DNA of 64,000 bases from positions 5,547,001 to 5,611,000 of the forward strand of contig NZ_JAZHRU010000001.1 of assembly GCF_036924525.1 (NCBI RefSeq), in the 5' to 3' direction. Made by a program: the position numbers and the translations under genes. Shown here piece by piece: positions 1-8,412 of the stretch; the stretch's first letter is position 1; every line of letters begins with the position of its first letter. The DNA comes from Bradyrhizobium sp. AZCC 1719. Its GTDB lineage: Bacteria; Pseudomonadota; Alphaproteobacteria; Rhizobiales; Xanthobacteraceae. The notes beneath the pieces are model-generated. The model saw only the letters and a list, made by a program, of their open reading frames with translations, did not search any database and had not been told where the DNA came from.

Positions 1-326
1 GCGAAGAAAATGCCGATCACCGAGACCAGCAATGTGTTGAGCAGCCCGACGAAAAATACGCGCGTGTAGGGATCGGACCCCGAATACGGGATCAGGCTCT
101 GGCTGACGTCAAAGCCGGCATTGTTGGCAAGGAAGCCGAAGCCCGCGGTGATCCGCTGCGCCTGCAAATTGGCGCGGGCGTTGGCGACGATCTCGTAGGA
201 GATCCATGCGAGCGCGGCAACGAACAGCAGTTGGAGGACGAATCCGCTCCAGCCAGCACGGCCGCCGAGCGCGCGCTGCAGCCTGGGAAGTAGCTGCGAC
301 GGTGGTTTTCGGGGTTCGATGGCCAT
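1..326 (-). CDS. aapQ: General L-amino acid ABC transporter permease AapQ, N-terminal part (cut by window edge)
   Basis: Inner-membrane permease of the broad-specificity amino-acid importer AapJQMP. The reading frame starts at the ATG at 326 (MAIEPRKPPSQLL) and runs off the left edge of the window with no stop, so only about 108 residues are visible. They show a basic cytoplasmic tail, a first membrane helix (FVLQLLFVAALAW), then the periplasmic stretch typical of AapQ (GFGFLANNAGFDVSQSLI) and the start of the permease core (GLLNTLLVSVIG). It begins 24 bases after the aapJ stop on the same strand, the usual aapJ-aapQ order. The rest of the gene, with aapM and aapP, should lie to the left. The identification rests on family knowledge plus the adjacent aapJ. 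Confidence 0.9.
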   Translation of the reverse strand, partial: MAIEPRKPPSQLLPRLQRALGGRAGWSGFVLQLLFVAALAWISYEIVANARANLQAQRITAGFGFLANNAGFDVSQSLIPYSGSDPYTRVFFVGLLNTLLVSVIGIFF

Positions 327-350
327 CGCCGCAGCCCCTCTCGCTGGCGC

Positions 351-1367
351 TTAGCGGATCGGCGGGGCGTACTGGATACCGCCCTTGCTCCAGAGTTGGT
401 TGAGGCCGCGGGCAATACCGAGCTTGGAGCCGGAGCCGACGTTGCGCTCGAAGGACTCGCCGTAATTGCCGACCGCCTTCACGACCCGCACCATCCAGTC
501 CTTGGTCAGGCCGAGTTGCTCGCCCAGATTGCCGTCTGTGCCGACGGCGCGCTTGACCTCGGGTTTGTCGGACTTGGCCATCTCGTCGACGTTCTTCTGT
601 GTCAAGCCGAGCTCTTCGGCGCCGACCATCGCATACAGCGTCCATTTCACGATATCGAACCACTGATCGTCGCCATGGCGGACCATCGGCCCGAGCGGTT
701 CTTTCGAGATCACCTCGGGCAGCACGACGTGATCGGCTGGGTTGGCGACCTTCAGGCGTTCGGCATAGAGCTGGGAGACGTCGGAGGTGAACACGTCGCA
801 CCGGCCGGACTCATAGGCCTTGACGGTCTCGTCGGCGGTCGCGAACGCGATCACCTCATACTTCATGTTGTTGCCCTTGAAGTAGTCGGCGAGGTTCTGT
901 TCGGTCGTGGTGCCAGTCTGCACGCAAACCGACGCACTGTTGAGTTCCAGCGCCGAATTCACCTTCAGCGACTTCTTCACCAGAAAGCCCTGGCCGTCAT
1001 AATAGGTAACACCGGTGAAGTTGGCGCCCAGCGAGGTATCGCGCGACAGCGTCCAGGTGGTGTTGCGGGACAGCACGTCGATCTCGCCCGACTGCAGCGC
1101 GGTGAAACGGTCCTTGGCCGAGAGCGGGACGAATTTGATCTTGGTCGCGTCGTTGAAAATGGCAGCCGCGATCGCCCGGCAGATGTCGACGTCGAGCCCG
1201 GTCCAGTTACCCTTGTCGTCGGGCGTCGAGAAGCCCGGCAGGCCCTGGCTGACCCCACAGGACAGCATGCCCCGGTCCTTGACCGTCTTGAGGGTTTGCG
1301 CCGAGGCGGCCTGGGCCGAGAGGCCGGCGGCAAGGGCAAGGGTAACAACCAGAGATACGCGTTTCAT
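351..1367 (-). CDS. aapJ: Amino-acid ABC transporter periplasmic binding protein AapJ
   Basis: Periplasmic solute-binding protein of the general L-amino acid transporter. It is 338 residues long, normal for AapJ. A clear signal peptide (MKRVSLVVTLALAAGLSAQAASA) is followed by the family start TLKTVKDRGMLSCGVSQGLPGFS and the bacterial SBP_bac_3 ligand fold (GLDVDICRAIAAAIF, DVLSRNTTWTLSRD, SGRCDVFTSDVSQLYA). The chosen ATG has an AAAGG Shine-Dalgarno element about 8 bases upstream. It is the first gene of the aap operon and is divergent from metC, an arrangement known from rhizobia. The long open frame on the opposite strand is a shadow of this gene. Binding protein is usually made in excess of permease, but no processing hairpin was confirmed in the short aapJ-aapQ gap. 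Confidence 0.95.
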   Translation of the reverse strand: MKRVSLVVTLALAAGLSAQAASAQTLKTVKDRGMLSCGVSQGLPGFSTPDDKGNWTGLDVDICRAIAAAIFNDATKIKFVPLSAKDRFTALQSGEIDVLSRNTTWTLSRDTSLGANFTGVTYYDGQGFLVKKSLKVNSALELNSASVCVQTGTTTEQNLADYFKGNNMKYEVIAFATADETVKAYESGRCDVFTSDVSQLYAERLKVANPADHVVLPEVISKEPLGPMVRHGDDQWFDIVKWTLYAMVGAEELGLTQKNVDEMAKSDKPEVKRAVGTDGNLGEQLGLTKDWMVRVVKAVGNYGESFERNVGSGSKLGIARGLNQLWSKGGIQYAPPIR

Positions 1368-1704
1368 GGGTTAGGCCTTTCAAGGGGACGTCCGGAGATC
1401 GTTTTTTAGGCAACGCCTGACGTTGTGGGGCCAACCCGCTGATCCCTCGCTGAAAAGCGTCGTCCCGACCGTGCATTTGGCGTGCCAATCCGGTCAGGCG
1501 GTGGATCTGATATCGCGGCAGGCCCCTCAACTTGCAGCGACTGTTCGTTGGCGCGCATCTCAGAACGACTGGCGTGCCGGGTCAAGGGGTTGACTGCCGT
1601 CTTCTGTGTCTTGTTATTAACTCACCCGGCCTCGACCCGCCGCTCGCCGGTGTTTTCGCGATCAAGTTGTGGCTGCGGCATAACGTCTTGGATAATGCAA
1701 ACGC
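1368..1704. promoter_or_regulatory. Divergent aapJ / metC intergenic region
   Basis: This 337-base gap must hold both promoters. On the plus strand a TTGACT (1590-1595), an 18-base gap and TTATTA (1614-1619) make a weak sigma-70-like candidate for metC. On the minus strand the aapJ start is preceded by AAAGG. No small gene or convincing operator was seen. Confidence 0.35.
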
Positions 1705-2898
1705 ATGAGCTTTTCGAACGACGGTCCGCCCAACCCGCCAAAGCCCGAAACCAGACTGGTCACCGCCGGCCGTGACACCAAGGGACAAAGGGGTTTCGTC
1801 AATCCGGCGGTGTACCGCGGGTCGACCGTGCTCTATCCGACCGCGGAGGACCTGCACGCCCACCGCGCCGAATTCTCCTACGGGCGTCATGGCACCCCGA
1901 CCACGCAGGCGTTGCAGAACGTGCTGATGTCACTGGAGGGCCCGCAATGCGCGGGCGTCGGCCTCGCGCCATCGGGACTTGCCGCCATCACCACCACGCT
2001 CCTGTCGGTCTTGAAGGCCGGCGATCATCTGCTGGTGACCGACAACGTCTACCGGCCCTCGCGCAACTTCTGCACCGGCATGCTGACCCGTTACGGCGTC
2101 GAGGTCGGTTATTTCGATCCGCTGGTTGGCGCTGGGATAGAGAAGCTATTTAAACCGAACACCAGAGCGGTACTGGTCGAGGCGCCCGGCTCGCAGTCGT
2201 TTGAAATGACCGACATTCCCGCCATCGCTGAAGTCGCGCATGCAAGGGACGCGCTCGTCATCGACGACAACACCTGGGCGACGCCACTGTTTCACCGCTC
2301 GCTCGACCAGGGCGTCGACATCAGCATGCAGGCCGCCACCAAATATATTGGCGGCCATTCCGACATCATGTTCGGCACGATTTCGGCGAACGCAAAAGCC
2401 TGGCCGCTGCTCACCGAGGGTATCCGCCTGCTCGGCGTCTGCGCCGGACCCGACGACGTATTCCTGGCGCTGCGCGGCACCCGCACGCTTTCGGTGCGGC
2501 TCGCGCAACATTATCGCTCGGGCCTGGAAATGGCGCGCTGGCTCGCCGGCCGCCCCGAGGTCCTGCAGGTCTTGCATCCGGCGCTCGAAAGCCATCCCGG
2601 CCACGCGATCTGGAAGCGCGACTTCACCGGCGCCTCCGGCCTGTTCAGCATCGTGCTGAAACCGGTCGCCCAGAAGGCGGTCGATGCCCTGCTCGACGCC
2701 GTCAAACTGTTCGGCATGGGCTATTCGTGGGGCGGTTTCGAAAGCCTCATCATCCCGTTCGACTGCGATCCCTACCGCACCGCGACCAAATGGTCCCCCG
2801 GCGGACCGACGCTGCGGCTCCATATCGGCCTCGAGAGTGTCGACGACCTCAAGGCCGATCTCGATCGCGGCTTTGCGGCGTTGAAGGCGGCCACCTAA
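1705..2898 (+). CDS. metC: Cystathionine beta-lyase
   Basis: PLP-dependent enzyme of the Cys/Met metabolism family that cleaves cystathionine to homocysteine, pyruvate and ammonia in methionine synthesis; it acts in the cytoplasm. The 397-residue length fits the family. Visible landmarks are the substrate-phosphate region FSYGRHGTPTTQAL (about 57-70), the PLP aspartate in ALVIDDNTWATPLF (about 183-196) and the PLP lysine in MQAATKYIGGHSD (Lys213). The C-terminal SLIIPFDCD and LRLHIGLE segments are also typical. The ATG at 1705 has only a weak ribosome-binding site. It is divergent from aapJ, the same neighbour as in rhizobia. A cystathionine gamma-synthase or other Cys/Met enzyme cannot be fully excluded, but the motif pattern and context favour MetC. 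Confidence 0.92.
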   Translation: MSFSNDGPPNPPKPETRLVTAGRDTKGQRGFVNPAVYRGSTVLYPTAEDLHAHRAEFSYGRHGTPTTQALQNVLMSLEGPQCAGVGLAPSGLAAITTTLLSVLKAGDHLLVTDNVYRPSRNFCTGMLTRYGVEVGYFDPLVGAGIEKLFKPNTRAVLVEAPGSQSFEMTDIPAIAEVAHARDALVIDDNTWATPLFHRSLDQGVDISMQAATKYIGGHSDIMFGTISANAKAWPLLTEGIRLLGVCAGPDDVFLALRGTRTLSVRLAQHYRSGLEMARWLAGRPEVLQVLHPALESHPGHAIWKRDFTGASGLFSIVLKPVAQKAVDALLDAVKLFGMGYSWGGFESLIIPFDCDPYRTATKWSPGGPTLRLHIGLESVDDLKADLDRGFAALKAAT

Positions 2899-2904
2899 AG
2901 CCTG

Positions 2905-2933
2905 ACGAGATCAGGTCCGGCCTGATGCCTCGT
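2905..2933 (+). terminator. Hairpin after metC
   Basis: Directly after the metC stop, ACGAG-ATCAGG pairs with CCTGAT and CTCGT across a TCCGG loop, with a two-base bulge. There is no T run, so this is a hairpin that may end or stabilise the transcript rather than a textbook intrinsic terminator. It sits between metC and the convergent PdxA-like gene. Confidence 0.4.
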
Positions 2934-3055
2934 TGACCGCCCAACCAAAATGTCGAAAACAACCCCATGCAAAGTAGCCGGCAACGGCCGGCATAGCAGG
3001 CGGTGGACTGAACCTAATCTCATCGCACTCTAGGCGGATACCTCACGCCGGCCGC

Positions 3056-4078
3056 CTAATGTCCCCGCCTCGCGGTCTCAGCCATCTCAGCCGCAAGCAA
3101 TAGCGCCGCGCGGCTGGCGCCAACCGAGGCGACGCCTTGGCCGGCGATGTCATAGGCCGTGCCATGCGCCGGCGTACAGATCGGAAACGGGAAGCCGCCG
3201 AGAATTGTCACCCCGCGATCGAAGCCCATCAGCTTCATCGCGATCTGGCCCTGGTCGTGGTACATCGTCAACACCGCATCGAAGGCCCCGTTCTTGGCGC
3301 GCAGGAAAACCGTATCGGCCGGAAACGGCCCTTCCGCCGCTATTCCTTCGGCCCGGCCGGCCATAACAGCAGGCTCGATCAGATCGATCTCCTCGCGGCC
3401 GAAATTGCCGCCGTCACCGGCATGCGGGTTGAGCCCGGCCACCGCGATACGGGGCTCGGCAAAGCCGGCCTGTCGCATGCAGGCATCGGTCAGTTTCAGC
3501 GCGCGATGGATGCGCTCGACGGAGAGACGCGAGGCCACATCCTTGAGCGCAATGTGCGAGGTGACGCGGGCATTCCAGAGCCTGTCGAGCACGTTGAATT
3601 CGCTGGCTGGCGTTTTCAGGCCGGCGACCTCGGCGGAGAACGCGATCTCGTCATCATACTCCGCGCGCGCGAGCCGCATCGCCTTCTTGTTGAACGGCGT
3701 AAAGCAGACGGCGTCGGCCTGCCCGTCACGCGCCAGCGTGAGCGCGCGACGATAATTCTCCAGCGCGAACGCGCCGCCGGCCTGGCTCGCGACACCACGT
3801 TCGATGGTCGCGGGATCGAGATGGCCAAGGTCCATAAAAGCGGCGTCACTGCCGATTGTTCGCGGGTCCGCGGATGGCGCTACATTTGGCAGGTCCGTCC
3901 TGACGCCGGCCACGCGCGCGCCTTCGTCGAAAACGCGGCGATCTCCGATCACGATCAGGCGTGCGTGGGAACGGATTTCATCGAGGCAGGCGAGTTTTGC
4001 GGTCAACTCCGGGCTGATGCCGGCGGGGTCTCCCATCGCCAGCGCGATCACCGGCTTGCCGGGGCTATGCGGCTTCAT
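3056..4078 (-). CDS. PdxA-family NAD-dependent 4-hydroxythreonine-4-phosphate dehydrogenase-like protein
   Basis: Metal- and NAD-dependent dehydrogenase/decarboxylase of the PdxA family (340 residues, full length). The N-terminal ALAMGDPAGISPE signature and the three metal-binding histidines are present, in VTSHIALKDVAS, GLNPHAGDGGNFG and TMYHDQGQIAMKL. Classical PdxA works in pyridoxal phosphate synthesis. Family members also act in catabolism, for example 4-phosphoerythronate/threonate dehydrogenases (PdxA2) and the terephthalate cis-diol dehydrogenase. This copy is the last gene of a transport and CoA-transferase operon and overlaps tctA by an ATGA start/stop junction. A catabolic role is therefore more likely than vitamin synthesis. 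This is an inference from context; the substrate is unknown. Confidence 0.85.
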   Translation of the reverse strand: MKPHSPGKPVIALAMGDPAGISPELTAKLACLDEIRSHARLIVIGDRRVFDEGARVAGVRTDLPNVAPSADPRTIGSDAAFMDLGHLDPATIERGVASQAGGAFALENYRRALTLARDGQADAVCFTPFNKKAMRLARAEYDDEIAFSAEVAGLKTPASEFNVLDRLWNARVTSHIALKDVASRLSVERIHRALKLTDACMRQAGFAEPRIAVAGLNPHAGDGGNFGREEIDLIEPAVMAGRAEGIAAEGPFPADTVFLRAKNGAFDAVLTMYHDQGQIAMKLMGFDRGVTILGGFPFPICTPAHGTAYDIAGQGVASVGASRAALLLAAEMAETARRGH

Positions 4079-5601
4079 ATGATCCTCACCTTTTCATCAG
4101 CAGCTTCGTCCGGCTTTCGCAGCAGACGCACAATCTGTAGCGCAAGCGGAAGCAGCAGCAACGCCATCGCGGCCAGAACGAGGGTCGTCACCAGCCGGTT
4201 CGCAAAGAATATCCCGATCGATCCCTTCGACATCAGCATGGCCTGCCGGAACGCGTCCTCGGCCTTGTCGCCGATCACGATCGCAAGCACCAACGGAGCC
4301 AACGGATAGTGCAGCTTCTTGAAGAGATAGCCGAGGACACCGAAGCCGAGCATCAAGACGACGTCGAGATAGGAGTTCGAGACCGAATAGGCGCCGACGA
4401 CGCAGATGATGACGATCAGAGGGGCGATGACGGCGAAGGGAATGCGCATCAGGGCGGCGAACACGGGAACGGTGAGCAGCACGAGCGCAACCGCAACGAT
4501 GTTGCCGACATACATTGAGGCGATCAGCCCCCAGACGAAATCCTTCTGGTCGACGAATAGCATCGGTCCGGGATTCAATCCCCAGATCATCAGCCCGCCC
4601 ATCATGACAGCAGCCGTAGCCGAGCCGGGAATGCCGAGCGAAAGCATCGGCAATAGCGCGCTGGTGCCGGCGGCGTGGTCGGCGGTCTCCGGCGCGACGA
4701 TGCCCTCGGCCTCGCCGGTGCCGAAACGCGCGCCGTTGCGCGAGAAGCGCTTGGCGATGCCATAGCTCATGAAGGAAGCGGCGGTCGGACCGCCCGGCGT
4801 AATGCCCATCCAGCAGCCGATGGCGGCGCTGCGCAGCAATGCAATGCCATGCTGCGGCAGACGGCCGAGCGCCCGGACGACTTCCTTCCAATCCACCCTC
4901 GACGATACCGCGCGGGCCTGAAACTCCTCCTCCACCGCAATCAGCAATTCGCCGATGCCGAACAGCCCCATCACGGCAACGACGAAGCTGACGCCCTTCA
5001 CCAGCTCGTCGATACCCATGGTGAGCCGCACGCTGCCCGAGACGGTATCGATGCCGATCGCCGCGATGGCAAAACCGATCGCGAGTGCCACCACCGTCTT
5101 GATCGGAGCCGCACCGCCCATGCCGACGAAACTGGCGAAGGCAAGGAAATAGACCGCAAAATATTCGGGCGGTCCGAAGGCGAGCGCCACCTGCGCCACC
5201 CAGGACGCCAGAAACGTAATCAGGATCACGCCGACAAGCGCGCCGAACGCCGCCGAGCCGAAAGCGGTGGCCAGCGCCGTTGTCGGCCTGCCATCGCGCG
5301 CCATCGGATAGCCGTCGAAGGTGGTGGCGACCGACGATGGTTCGCCCGGGATGTTGAACAGAATCGACGTCACCGAGCCGCCGAACAACGCGCCCCAATA
5401 CATGCTCGAAAGCAGGATGATCGCCGACACCGGCTGCATGCCGAAGGTCAGCGGCAGCAATAGCGACACTCCGTTTGGCGCACCCAGGCCGGGCAGAACG
5501 CCGACGAGAATGCCGAGCAGGACGCCGATCACCATCAGCGTCAGGTGCGGAACGGTAACCGCGATGGTGAAACCGTGCAGGAGCGATTGAAGGTTTTCCA
5601 T
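4075..5601 (-). CDS. tctA: Tripartite tricarboxylate transporter large membrane subunit TctA
   Basis: Large permease subunit of a TTT-type secondary transporter that imports carboxylates with an extracytoplasmic binding protein. At 508 residues it is full length. The family signatures are visible: LGVLPGLGAPNGVSLLLPLTFG near the start, GALFGGSVTSILFNIPGEPSSVATTFDGYPMA (about 70-100) and GIPGSATAAVMMGGLMIWGL in the second half. About ten to twelve hydrophobic segments are present. It lies 11 bases after tctB and overlaps the PdxA-like gene, so tctC, tctB, tctA and that gene are probably one transcript. The substrate cannot be read from the sequence. Confidence 0.95.
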   Translation of the reverse strand: MENLQSLLHGFTIAVTVPHLTLMVIGVLLGILVGVLPGLGAPNGVSLLLPLTFGMQPVSAIILLSSMYWGALFGGSVTSILFNIPGEPSSVATTFDGYPMARDGRPTTALATAFGSAAFGALVGVILITFLASWVAQVALAFGPPEYFAVYFLAFASFVGMGGAAPIKTVVALAIGFAIAAIGIDTVSGSVRLTMGIDELVKGVSFVVAVMGLFGIGELLIAVEEEFQARAVSSRVDWKEVVRALGRLPQHGIALLRSAAIGCWMGITPGGPTAASFMSYGIAKRFSRNGARFGTGEAEGIVAPETADHAAGTSALLPMLSLGIPGSATAAVMMGGLMIWGLNPGPMLFVDQKDFVWGLIASMYVGNIVAVALVLLTVPVFAALMRIPFAVIAPLIVIICVVGAYSVSNSYLDVVLMLGFGVLGYLFKKLHYPLAPLVLAIVIGDKAEDAFRQAMLMSKGSIGIFFANRLVTTLVLAAMALLLLPLALQIVRLLRKPDEAADEKVRII

Positions 5602-5612
5602 CGCCCGTCCCT

Positions 5613-6095
5613 TCAGAAACCGAACGCGGCGGCGAGCGCGCCGTGCGGCAGCGACACCTGAAACATGCGCTCGAACACGATGTAGAGCGCCAGCGGCGTA
5701 GCCGCGGCGATGACAAGCGCGCGCAAAACCGATTGCCGCCTCGGCAGCGCCAGCACCGCGAAAACATAGCCCGCCGAGGCGAGATACATTCCAACCATTG
5801 GAATGACGGCGACGAAAATCGCGGCTGGAACGAACAAGCCCGCGAGGCGGCGCAACTCGGACGGCGTTATGGCTGTCCTGACCATTGCGAGGGTGCCGCG
5901 CCCCACGGCGCCCTGCGCCATGTTGTAAAGGCTGCCGAGCACGATGATGATTCCGGTCAGGAACGGAAACGTGCCGGCGTCGACGCCGGCGCTCGACCAG
6001 CCGATGCCGTTGTCGATGCTGGAAACAACGACAACGACGCCAAAGAGTGCGGTCAGCGCCGCGGCGGCTATCTCGAGCGCGCGTCGTGATATCAT
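5613..6095 (-). CDS. tctB: Tripartite tricarboxylate transporter small membrane subunit TctB
   Basis: Small integral-membrane subunit of the TTT transporter, 160 residues with about four membrane helices. The N-terminal ALEIAAAALTALFGVVVVVSS and the following GVDAGTFPFLTGIIIVLGSLYN are typical of TctB/DUF1468. The gene is poorly conserved in the family, so assignment rests on its position between tctC and tctA plus hydropathy. It is 10 bases downstream of tctC. The opposite-strand open frame of similar length is a shadow. Confidence 0.92.
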   Translation of the reverse strand: MISRRALEIAAAALTALFGVVVVVSSIDNGIGWSSAGVDAGTFPFLTGIIIVLGSLYNMAQGAVGRGTLAMVRTAITPSELRRLAGLFVPAAIFVAVIPMVGMYLASAGYVFAVLALPRRQSVLRALVIAAATPLALYIVFERMFQVSLPHGALAAAFGF

Positions 6096-6105
6096 CGGTC
6101 AGGCC

Positions 6106-7098
6106 CTACTTCACCAGCCAGCCCTGTTCGCCCGCGACCTGCTTTACATGTTCGAGGTCCTGCTTGATGAAGTTGTCGAGCGCAGCGCCGGTTAAGAAGG
6201 TATCAACCTGCGAGGTCTTCTCGATGTAATCCTTCCACTCCGGCGTCGCCTGCACCTTCTTCAACAGATCGACGTAGAACGCCGCCTGCTCCGGGCTGAC
6301 CTTGCCGGGCAGCCAAACCGTGCGCGGCTGCTCATATTGCGAAATCGCAAGCCCTTGCTCGACACAGGTCGGCACGTCGCTCCAGCCTTCTGACGCCGTG
6401 ACCTTCGGCCCCTGCGGCAACCGCTTCGGGCTGAACGCGCAAAGCGGACGCTGGGTGCTGCCGCGCCATTGCCCAAGGCTCTCGGAGGGATTGTTGACGT
6501 GGGCATCGATATGGCCGCCGGCCAGTTGCACGGCAGCCTCGGCGCCGCTCTTGAATGGGATGTAGGTGAACTTGACCTTCGCCGCCTTCTCGATCATCCG
6601 CGTCAGCACCTCATCGGTGTCCTTGGACTGTGCGCCGCCCATCTTGAACTCGGTCGCGGCCGCCGCCTTGAGAAAGTCGCCCGCCGTCTTGTAGGGCGCG
6701 TCCTGTTTCACCCATAGCAGGAACTCGTCCTGCGCCATCGCGGCGATCGGGGTGAGATCGGTGTAGTTGAAGGCGACCTTGGAGACGAGCGGTTGCTGCC
6801 ACGCGTTCGAGGTACCGAAGATCACCTTGTAGGGATCGCCGGCGGACGCCTTGCCGTAGACATAGCCTTCCGCCCCGCTGCCGCCGCCCTTGTTGACGAC
6901 CACGACCGGCTGGTCGGTCAGTTTGTATTTGGTGACGATGCTCTGGACGGCGCGCGCAAGATTGTCGGTGCCGCCGCCCGGCCCCGCCGTTGCGACGAAC
7001 TCGATCGGCTTCTGCGGCTGCCAGGCCGCGGTGGCCGGAAGCGCGCCCGCGAGCATGAACGTTGCCGTGGATAGCAGCAGTTTTGACGTGATCTTCAT
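6106..7098 (-). CDS. tctC: Tripartite tricarboxylate transporter binding protein TctC (Bug family)
   Basis: Periplasmic binding protein of the TTT system, 330 residues. The open frame extends upstream to 7272, but the true start is the ATG at 7098. It has a GGGGAG ribosome-binding site and opens a clean signal peptide (MKITSKLLLSTATFMLAGALPATA). The mature protein begins WQPQKPIEFVATAGPGGGTDNLARAV, the Bug-family glycine-rich ligand loop, and carries the later DVPTCVEQGL-type segment. It is the first TTT gene and lies about 50 bases after the CoA transferase. Bug proteins bind varied carboxylates, and the CoA-dependent enzymes of this operon suggest an organic acid that is activated to its CoA ester. 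Confidence 0.93.
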   Translation of the reverse strand: MKITSKLLLSTATFMLAGALPATAAWQPQKPIEFVATAGPGGGTDNLARAVQSIVTKYKLTDQPVVVVNKGGGSGAEGYVYGKASAGDPYKVIFGTSNAWQQPLVSKVAFNYTDLTPIAAMAQDEFLLWVKQDAPYKTAGDFLKAAAATEFKMGGAQSKDTDEVLTRMIEKAAKVKFTYIPFKSGAEAAVQLAGGHIDAHVNNPSESLGQWRGSTQRPLCAFSPKRLPQGPKVTASEGWSDVPTCVEQGLAISQYEQPRTVWLPGKVSPEQAAFYVDLLKKVQATPEWKDYIEKTSQVDTFLTGAALDNFIKQDLEHVKQVAGEQGWLVK

Positions 7099-7150
7099 GG
7101 TTTGCTCCCCGTAGGCATTTCTTGTTGTCGTTCGTATTCTCGTTTTCTCG

Positions 7151-8404
7151 TCAGGCGACCTGCTCCTTGCGGCCGGCCGAGGCGGCAATGATCGCACCCT
7201 CCCGCTCGAACGCGTCGATCTGCGCCTGATCAAAACCATGTTCGCGCAGCACCTCGCGCGTATGCTCGCCATAAACAGGCGCGCCCGAACGCACCTTGCC
7301 TGGGGTCGCCGAGAATTTGACCGGCAGCCCGATTGTCTTCACCGGTCCGAGCGTCGAATGTTCGACCTCAACCACCATCTCGCGCGCGAGCGTCTGCGGA
7401 TCGCTCAGCGCTTCCAACATGTCGTGCACGGGGCCGCAGGGCACGCCCCTCTCGTCAAGTGCCGCCAGCCAATGCGCCCGCGTCTGTTTGCGGAAACGCC
7501 CGCTCAATTCGGCTTCGAGCTCCTTCAGATTCGCCATGCGGTCGGAGCCGTTGACGAAGCGCGGGTCGGAAGCCAGTTCCAGCGCGCCAAGCGCTTCCAG
7601 CATCAATAGCCAGTGCTTCTTGTTGGCGCCGCCTACCACGAACCAGCCATCGGATGCCTCGAACGCCTGATACGGTGCGTTGAGCGGATGGGCCGAGCCC
7701 ATGGCGCGCGGCGCCATGTTGCTGGCGAGCGCAATCGTCGACTGCCAATAGGTCTGAACCAGCGCCGCCTCGTAGAGCGAGGTCTCCACCCATTGCCCTT
7801 CACCGGTCTTGAGCCGGTGTGAATAGGCGGCAAGGATGCCCATGCTGGCGAGGAGTCCGGCCGTGATATCGGACAGCGGCGGGCCGCATTTGACCGGCGG
7901 ACCATCCGGCCGTTCGCCCGTGAAACTCATGATGCCGCTCATCGCCTGGGCCACCAGATCGAAGCCGCGACGATGCTTGTACGGGCCGGTTCGGCCGAAA
8001 CCGGAGAGCGAGCAATAGATCAGCGCCGGAAAATCCCGATGCAGTTCCTCATAGCCGAAGCCTAACCGCTCCATCGCGCCGGGCGCGAAATTCTCGACCA
8101 GCACGTCAGCGTCCGCGATCAGCCGCCGCAGCACTTGCTTGCCGCCTGCGGTCTTCAGATCGAGCACGATGCCGCGCTTGTTGCGGTTCATCATCAGGAA
8201 CGAGGCCGCCTCGTCACCGATCTTCGGTGGCACCGAGTGCCGCGTGTCGTCGCCATTGGGCCATTTCTCGATCTTGATGACATCGGCGCCCATGTCGGCG
8301 AGCATGAGCGTGCAGGTCGGTCCCGCCATCACATGGGTGAGATCGATGACCTTGAGGCCGGCAAGCGGCCCCGAACGCGGCGTCGTGTCGTTTTGAAGGG
8401 ACAT
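7151..8404 (-). CDS. CaiB/BaiF family III CoA transferase
   Basis: Family III CoA transferase that moves CoA from one acyl group to another acid in the cytoplasm. At 417 residues the length is normal. Landmarks are LAGLKVIDLTHVMAGPTCTLMLADMGADVIKIE at the N-terminus, the active-site aspartate in HRRGFDLVAQAMSGIMS and the GPPLSDITAGLLASMGILAAY segment. I set the start at the ATG at 8404 (MSLQNDTTPR). It has AGGAG six to seven bases upstream, and this site includes the stop codon of the preceding hydratase (TAGGAG). The open frame's earlier start at 8428 would overlap that gene. Together with the enoyl-CoA hydratase and tct genes it suggests uptake, CoA activation and hydration of a carboxylic acid. 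Confidence 0.92.
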   Translation of the reverse strand: MSLQNDTTPRSGPLAGLKVIDLTHVMAGPTCTLMLADMGADVIKIEKWPNGDDTRHSVPPKIGDEAASFLMMNRNKRGIVLDLKTAGGKQVLRRLIADADVLVENFAPGAMERLGFGYEELHRDFPALIYCSLSGFGRTGPYKHRRGFDLVAQAMSGIMSFTGERPDGPPVKCGPPLSDITAGLLASMGILAAYSHRLKTGEGQWVETSLYEAALVQTYWQSTIALASNMAPRAMGSAHPLNAPYQAFEASDGWFVVGGANKKHWLLMLEALGALELASDPRFVNGSDRMANLKELEAELSGRFRKQTRAHWLAALDERGVPCGPVHDMLEALSDPQTLAREMVVEVEHSTLGPVKTIGLPVKFSATPGKVRSGAPVYGEHTREVLREHGFDQAQIDAFEREGAIIAASAGRKEQVA

Positions 8405-8412
8405 GCGGGCTC